Below, piece by piece: positions 58,701 to 64,000 of a stretch of 64,000 bases of DNA; the stretch's first letter is position 1; each line of letters starts with the position of its first letter. The stretch lies in the NCBI GenBank assembly GCA_032209605.1, contig JASFXZ010000001.1, forward strand, positions 31,624,619-31,688,618, given 5' to 3'. The notes below the pieces were generated by a model. It was not told the origin of the DNA and ran no database searches. It saw only the letters and a list, made by a program, of their open reading frames with translations. This DNA is from Mactromeris polynyma (taxonomy: Eukaryota; Mollusca; Bivalvia; Venerida; Mactridae). The position numbers and the translations under genes are program-made.

Positions 58701-61700
58701 TTCCAGAGCAGTATTTTCCTTTTAACAGGCTTTGGTCGTTTAGGTTGGATGTTTGTGTCTAGGAGCACAATATCATGGTCACTTGAGCCGATTGAGGGCA
58801 TAGGTTTGCATCTAGCCTTCAAGGATGGATGGGTGGTAAGTATCAGGTCAAGTGTATTCCGCTGTCTGGTTGGAAAGTCAACAATCTGTTCAAAACTGTT
58901 ATCAGCTACAGTTTGAAGAAAAGCTTTGTTTACCTTTGCAGGGTATTGGTTGCTCTTTATGCTGAGATCTTCCCAGTTGATGTCGGGCAGGTTAAAGTCT
59001 CCAGCAATAATAACAATATTTCGTTTGTTTTGTTGACAAATGTTGTTGAATTCTGTCTTAACTATGCTCAGATAATCATCACCAAGTTTATTTGGAGGTC
59101 TGTAGAAAGCCGAGATGGACACAGATTTCTTTTCAAACTTGAACGTTGTTGTTAAAAGCTCAATGTGTTTGCTTGATGTAACCTGTCCTGGTTGGAGGTA
59201 GGACTTGGCAGCAATTAATACACCACCATGTGGATCAGTTGGCCGGTCTCTGCGGAGGATGTCATATCCAAGCAATGCTGGCAGTATTTCGGCTGATTTT
59301 ATGGTCTGGTCTAACCAGGTTTCTGTCCCAACAATTATGTCTGGGTTGCAATCTTCGATAACACTCTCTAGTAGCTTGCCTTTTTTACGAATACTCTGAA
59401 AGTTTATATTAAGAATTCGAAGTGAGTTTGATTTCTTATAATCTGTCTTTATAGATGGTTTCGTTCTGTTGAGAATTGGAGATGACGTTGTGGGGCCCAT
59501 GTTGTGGGTCGATATATTAAAAGTAGAATTTAAATCTGGTTCTGAACTTGTACTACCTCTTGTGGAAAGTGAGATGTCTGAAATACTGTCAAGATATGTA
59601 GGGTTTGTAGAGATATCCAGTACTCCATCATCCTCAGGCACAGAGTAAGTGATGCTGGAGTTGTTTGGCTTGTGGCACGTGGGGCATATCCATTTGTCTT
59701 CACTGTTGCCAAGGGTGCTGAGTTCCGCTGATGTCAGTCCGATGCATGTCTTATGCATCCACTGGTCGCAGTCATCACAGGCGATGCATTTCTGCTTACA
59801 AGCTTTTGAACAAATAGCACATGGAAATTTTGGTTTCCTGGGGCCAGGATTGGACTCTATACCACCAATTAAAAGTAATATATCCTTACCATATGTGATG
59901 TCTAGGTTTAGATAAGTAGGAGTCTCTAAATAGTTCAAGAAAACACAATAGGACACCGGTTTCAACATTGTTTACAAACTGTCATGGGCGCCGCCATTTT
60001 GGAAGGAGCCTCGTTCTGGTGTAGTTGACAAACAAGTGGGAGGGGTGTTGAAAAAGTCATCAAACCAGTAAAAAGTAATTTTTTCGGCAACTAGGGCATC
60101 AGACGATTAGATAAAGACCATAAGGATTCAATTTCCGAAAACCCAGATTTAGTTGTGAGTTTTCTATACCAATATCTAATAAAATCTTGAAAATTTTGGA
60201 GCTGGCGAGAAAACAGCTGATCACCATCACGCATGCGCATAACCACAGAACCTTTCTGTGCAGTGTTATCCAGAAACCTTGATTTTAAATTGTTGGTACT
60301 GAGGTCAGTGGTTTTTTTTCACTCAAAAGTATGTTTTTTTCCCCTTTTCTCAGTTAAAATTCCCCTCCTACAGCTTTTTTTTTAAATTGGAGATATGTTG
60401 CCAGTATTGTTGATATTTTTAGTCAGAAAGATAGAAACATTGACCTGTAATGAAAGTAACCAATCTGTTAGCATATTTACATGTTTACATCACTGCAACA
60501 AAGAAGTGTAGTGAATATAGGGCCTAAATTAAAATTAGGTTTGTTTGCCCTTTACCGACCGACCCGAGATTTGGCCGCCGACTCAAAAAAATTTATTGCA
60601 AAATTCGGATTTTTTTTTTTGGGTTATAAACCCGACTACACACCACTATGTCACACAACGATGTGTGCAGTTTGTTCTTCTTAGTTACAAAACAATGACT
60701 ATTTTTGTTTCATTATGTTTGCCTTATGATAACTTCCTCTTGCTAGAAAAACTTTGGAACCCAAAGTTAGAAAAAAGTATGACACAAAAATGGTCATAGT
60801 TGCCCTTATAATATTTTCATCAACAATTATTGAAGCCTCGTGCTCATACTCACTAAAACAGACGGGCTATATAAAGTATTAAAAATAAAAGTGTCAATTT
60901 TGCTTTCATTTTACCAACATTACTTTTTTCTGAATTGATCCGAGCTTATGTTAACCATGTTTTTGACAACCACATGTCATTTAATCGTATCTTTTTTAAT
61001 ATTTACAATTATTTTACTGTACCCGCCCACCCAATGTACCACGTGCCGAAATCACAACGCACGAACAATACATTTCGACTAAAACATATTAAAATTTCCA
61101 CAATAAAATAAAATATTTTTCCTACCTACCTACCCACCTCTAAAATCTAGGGTCGGTAAAGGGCAAACAAAGACTTTTTTAATTATGGCCTAGACATAGA
61201 AATGTATACTTTAAATGCACATTATTTTCACCCTATTTTCCCCTCACAACGCTATTTTCCCCTTGTTAAAGGCCCTGCCACCATTCCCCTAGAAGTGAAA
61301 AGAAACACTGGAGGTAGCGTTATTTGATGATATAAAGTTGAAGCATGTCAGATCAAGGAATCGTAATTCAATTTGGAATTGAAGCCAGAATCTGGTTATT
61401 AGTCTCTCATTTTTATTATGAGTACCTCTTGAAATCTCAAAAGTTTTCTCATTTAATGTTGTATTTGAGCCGTTACGTAAGTTTAACATGAAGTATATTG
61501 ATTAGGCAATTGATTTTAAGTAAATTGATTATTGAGACTTTTGATAATCAGATTCAGATAATTTACTACACTTCAATGATCCATTTGAGTTTTTTTATTT
61601 TTAACTTGTACATCTACCTGATTCTGTTATGTACAGTTAGTTCATTCAGCACAAAGGTGTATTTGTCTCATGAAACTAATTTCAATTGTTTAATACTGAC

Positions 61701-64000
61701 CCATTTATTGACATTATAAGAATGTCCAAGAAAAAATGCTGTATTTAACTATTTTGTCTGGGGAAGCAATATCTTTAAGCTAGTATCATGGCTGTAGAAG
61801 CCATCACAGTTTTAGTGTATATATATGTGAATGATTTGTTTAAATGTATTTTGCTTAAATTCCAGTATGGATCTGCCAAGAATGCAAATATCAGCCAGGA
61901 AAAGGTAAACTGTTTCATTTTTTTTTTGGTTTGTTTGAATACAATTCATCTAATTTTAGGGTAACGCACCTTATCACATATATGACTATATAATATTGTC
62001 ATCCTTATCATGATTGATAAGCTGTTATAAATATTTTAATACAAACAGCATAGCTTTCACTCTCTTTAGACACTTTTGAAGGAACTTAACCACAGCCCTA
62101 ATTATATCACAATACTTATTCATGCTTATTGTTAGTGTGATCCTGATAGTGGTTCAGAATCGAAAACTAATCGGACCACCCAAACGTCGGCTACTGTTAA
62201 TTGTGGTGTTCAAATAATTGATTGTGACTTTTTGGAGTCCGATAGCCATCACTACTTATTGTTCAATTTGTTGATTTACTGTATTGATATTTATTTGTGA
62301 TGTTTTTAACTTAGAATCATTGTTGCCTTGTTAGTTTGAGAAGGGAACAAAACAAACAATTCTTCAGAACATTGTATTTTGTTTCTGGGACCTTCTGTAT
62401 AAATATATGAGAAAGTAAAAGTTCTCTTTTCCTGTATCAGCTGGTGAGTCAAAAAGTGAAATTAGGTGGAGGTCTTTCATTTAACTGTATATTTGTATAT
62501 TTCAGTTTGGGGCGTTCTTCAGTGCTGTTATGTCGAAGAAGGTTGAGTTGAACACATGGAGTGATAGTAGTAAGAAGAAACCTCAGATAATGAAGGATAA
62601 TTTTTGGCCAGTAAGCATTATTGCAGACATATGAAAGGATTTTTTACCCATGTGCAAAAAACATCCTTTGCCAATATCATTGGGATTTTTTTCTGACTTG
62701 TATATATACATGTAGCTGAAGCGAGGTTCAACAAATATTGATGCTTTTAATTTTTTATTTTAATATTCTTACACTGCATTGACGGTTCATCAAAACACTC
62801 ATGTCTTTTTTTATCTCAAGTAGGAGATTTGTTTTTGTAACTTCATACATAACTGGACATGACCATATTTTTATGTTCGTTCGATGATCTCGGTCAAGAA
62901 GAGGTCTAGGTCTATCAACTTGTTGACCATTTTTGCAGACAAATTAAATATCAAGATGCTACTCGAGTCGTTCTCATAGTTACCTACAATTAAATTATTA
63001 TTTGATCAACCATCTTAATTCTAAGTGCTGAGTATATTTTGATTGACTGGTGGCTTTAATTACTTTTATTTGATGGTATGTTTAAAGTAAGGGAAATAAC
63101 TCGAACATGATTGAATTGACAATATCACATTCATTCCATTCTGGTTGGTTCTGATGCTGTATTTAACTCTGCACTAACTTCCCTTCTATGTGTATTTGAA
63201 TGTGATTTTTCATGTAATGACGTACATCAGCTGTTTATATGTTTGTTACTTCAGTTTTTGGAAAACTTTGCAATAAATTCTGTATATTTGTGACATCATT
63301 CATGCTCCAGTTATGTTTCAAAATAATCTTACGTTTAACTATTGTTTTATTGATCTTATTCTAATATGTTTGGAATTAACTTTGTGTACACTTGAACTCA
63401 ATGAGGATTACTTCAAAATAATACGTCAATATTTATACTGATAAGCTTTGGCCACAGCCTCAAAATAACACTAAAGATCATTGTAAATATGTCAACTTGT
63501 GCTTTTGTTCATGGTAACTCTTCATTTTCAGGGCTCTTAAAGTCCACTAGCCTGATGCCCGAAGTCTGTTATGCACACCTACTTAACTGTTAATTCTTAC
63601 TCTATTCTATGCTTGTACAACAAGCCTCCCATGTCAGACAAGTCAAAATTAACCTGTGCACTAGTCTGGGACAACTGTATTTAAAGATAATTTCTAGATC
63701 CCTGATTTTGCTCCCTGAAAAATTCCATTTTCATCTAAACTTGTTGTTTTTTCCAGGTCACAACCCAGAAGAAGCCACTTGTAGAAAACTGGTTCAAGGA
63801 TTTGGCCTCTGGCAGCAAACCTCTAGCACAGTTGAGTAAGAGAGTGCCATCATTCTTCTACAGCAAGAAAGATGAGATTTTCACCAATCTGTGCGAGTAT
63901 AACATGCCGATGATCAAAGCTTCCTGGTTCATTAAAATGACAGCAGCATACTACATAGCCATGCAGGAAAATAAACCAAAGAAAAGACAGACAGTTGATC
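55798..64000 (+). CDS. MED12: Mediator complex subunit 12, 5' part (window ends inside exon 5)
   Basis: Exons 55798-55890, 56087-56149, 61866-61904, 62506-62610 and 63757 to beyond 64000, all with GT-AG introns and phase 0 throughout, giving the first about 181 residues. The start reads [20 protein letters not shown], then [20 protein letters not shown], which matches animal MED12 N-termini. Exon 4 ends in [11 protein letters not shown] and exon 5 has [18 protein letters not shown] and [13 protein letters not shown]12 belongs to the nuclear CDK8 kinase module of Mediator, and its N-terminus activates CDK8 through cyclin C (established for the family). Gly42 in VKLGF aligns with human Gly44, the exon 2 hotspot, and intron 1 falls at the same Glu/Asp boundary as in human. 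Intron 2 is 5.7 kb and hosts a LINE and a TIR element. Confidence 0.95.
56627..59968 (-). CDS. LINE polyprotein: 2A-like motif, PHD finger, endonuclease, reverse transcriptase
   Basis: 1113 residues, no stops or frameshifts; an in-frame TAA lies just upstream of the start. Residues 31-43 end in GIESNPGP, the ribosome-skipping 2A pattern, after a hydrophobic stretch. Residues 50-98 form a C4HC3 PHD finger (C50, C53, C64, C67, H72, C75, C95, C98). Residues about 182-405 are an apurinic-type endonuclease (N189, E216, GDFN with D324, SSDHD with D397/H398). Residues about 610-900 are the reverse transcriptase, with [16 protein letters not shown] (D759), [13 protein letters not shown] and FADD (D848, D849). 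All catalytic residues are present. It would nick target DNA and prime reverse transcription there. The 2A and PHD layout is known from some animal CR1-like elements. The element looks young and could be mobile. Confidence 0.93.
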   Translation of the reverse strand: MLKPVSYCVFLNYLETPTYLNLDITYGKDILLLIGGIESNPGPRKPKFPCAICSKACKQKCIACDDCDQWMHKTCIGLTSAELSTLGNSEDKWICPTCHKPNNSSITYSVPEDDGVLDISTNPTYLDSISDISLSTRGSTSSEPDLNSTFNISTHNMGPTTSSPILNRTKPSIKTDYKKSNSLRILNINFQSIRKKGKLLESVIEDCNPDIIVGTETWLDQTIKSAEILPALLGYDILRRDRPTDPHGGVLIAAKSYLQPGQVTSSKHIELLTTTFKFEKKSVSISAFYRPPNKLGDDYLSIVKTEFNNICQQNKRNIVIIAGDFNLPDINWEDLSIKSNQYPAKVNKAFLQTVADNSFEQIVDFPTRQRNTLDLILTTHPSLKARCKPMPSIGSSDHDIVLLDTNIQPKRPKPVKRKILLWKKADIMEIKNDLSNLSDTIEETDKDINKVWLNVKTTILEVIDKRVPSKMSTSRYTNPWMNTEIKRSIRRKQRAFKKARITKKKRDMDRYKRLQKETQHHIRKANKKYIEETICSDYRQNPKRFWSYVKSKGQESTGVAPLKNTNGYIQSDPAARANILNDQFKSVFTEEDQSDMPDLGASNTPTMPHIIVDWKGIHKLLINLRPHKATGPDSIPSFILKAAATELAPALAKLFQMSLNLGQIPDEWRDAMVVPIFKKGDRHQAANYRPVSLTSITCKILEHIIHSNIMDHFDEHNILTNSQHGFRKKRSCETQLLTTVQEIASKLADSKQVDVILLDFAKAFDKVPYNRLLHKLNHYGVRGNVLQWIKSFLTGRNQQVILEGATSDKAEVKSGVPQGSVLGPLLFLAYINDLPESIISSIVKLFADDSLLFKVICNIQDSKLLQDDLTALESWEKSWLMSFNPSKCVVLRIAPKRARIIETNYQLHGLTLEVVDASKYLGVTITDDLCWNTHTQSVISKGNRTIGFLRRNLRDCTQSVKAAAYNTLARPTMEYAASVWDPVSSTSIRDLEQVQRRAARFVVNDYRSKTPGCVTKIIEDLQWESLQRRRQLSRLQMLFKINNGLVDIPAPDYLKPGDSRTRGGNRFYQERHKDSTYLGTFFPRTVREWNTLPTRITSATTLEDFQSLLRVWH
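59962..60002 (-). promoter_or_regulatory. uORF and YY1-like motif before the LINE ORF
   Basis: On the minus strand CCAAAATGGCGGCGCC starts an 11-codon uORF (59997 to 59962) whose stop overlaps the main start as ATGTTGA. AAAATGGCGGC matches the YY1 consensus, a factor that positions initiation in mammalian L1. Role here is inferred. Confidence 0.4.
60011..60520. other. MED12 intron 2 between LINE and TIR element
   Basis: No gene seen; part may belong to the LINE 5' UTR. Poly-T runs near 60310-60390. Confidence 0.5.
60521..61190. mobile_element. 670-bp element with 40-bp terminal inverted repeats in MED12 intron 2
   Basis: The left 40 bp (60521-60560) and the reverse complement of 61151-61190 match at about 33 of 40 positions, with the inner 20 identical (TTGTTTGCCCTTTACCGACC). 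Inside the right end is a CCTA-repeat. Flanks may show a TA duplication but this is ambiguous. No transposase ORF, so it is probably non-autonomous; family not assigned. Confidence 0.7.
61191..61865. other. End of MED12 intron 2
   Basis: AT-rich, no gene seen; ends in the acceptor TTCCAG. Confidence 0.7.
61905..62505. other. MED12 intron 3
   Basis: GT-AG intron, AT-rich, nothing further recognised. Confidence 0.8.
62611..63756. other. MED12 intron 4
   Basis: GT-AG intron, AT-rich, nothing further recognised; pyrimidine-rich acceptor TTGTTGTTTTTTCCAG. Confidence 0.8.

Larger units (their letters stand above)
56448..60010 (-). mobile_element. Non-LTR retrotransposon (CR1/L2/Jockey-like) in MED12 intron 2
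   Basis: Antisense to MED12. Contains one uninterrupted ORF (56627-59968), a 3' UTR of about 163 bp and a 3' terminus of about four GAA repeats (56448-56463 on the + strand as TTC repeats), typical of CR1/L2-like elements that end in short tandem repeats. The 5' boundary is uncertain; 60010 is approximate. No clear target-site duplication found. Confidence 0.85.

Noticed and set aside
57006..59915. Plus-strand ORFs inside the LINE
   Set aside because: They are antisense shadows of the 1113-residue polyprotein.

Overview
This is eukaryotic, AT-rich, intron-containing DNA, most likely from a bivalve mollusc and probably a mussel (Mytilus-like). The organism is inferred from family knowledge: secreted coiled-coil/C1q-domain genes are hugely expanded in bivalves. 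No species can be proven from the window alone.

Positions 1-55375 are a tandem segmental duplication. Five units each carry one two-exon C1q-domain gene on the + strand (starts at 5322, 16427, 24710, 38414 and 50607). In correct phase a unit runs from a direct repeat (DR2, e.g. 9435) through a spacer, a 14/18-bp minisatellite, a TA-flanked MITE, a second direct repeat (DR1), a decayed LINE reverse-transcriptase fragment (usually split by another MITE), a TATA box, the C1q gene, a tRNA-derived SINE-like head, short tandem repeats, conserved hairpins and a second TA-flanked MITE. The units are U1 1-9434 (left-truncated), U2 9435-21138, U3 21139-29590 (lacks DR2, spacer and minisatellite), U4 29591-43264 and U5 43265-55375. 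Four of the genes look intact and encode about 259 residues: signal peptide, coiled coil, C1q. The fifth has a premature stop in exon 1 and a LINE fragment inserted just upstream of its promoter. The copies are nearly identical except in three patches of the C1q domain, where variants are shuffled between copies.

The array ends at about 55375, only some 420 bp before the first codon of a conserved single-copy gene, MED12 (Mediator kinase-module subunit). Its first five coding exons (55798-64000, incomplete at the window end) can be read on the + strand. MED12 intron 2 holds a full-length-looking, uninterrupted non-LTR retrotransposon ORF on the minus strand (1113 residues: 2A-like motif, PHD finger, endonuclease, reverse transcriptase) and a separate element of about 670 bp with 40-bp imperfect terminal inverted repeats.

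No bacterial features, CRISPR array, rRNA gene or functional-looking tRNA gene was seen. Short ORFs elsewhere are not supported as genes. Unit boundaries and orthology were judged by eye, without alignment software.
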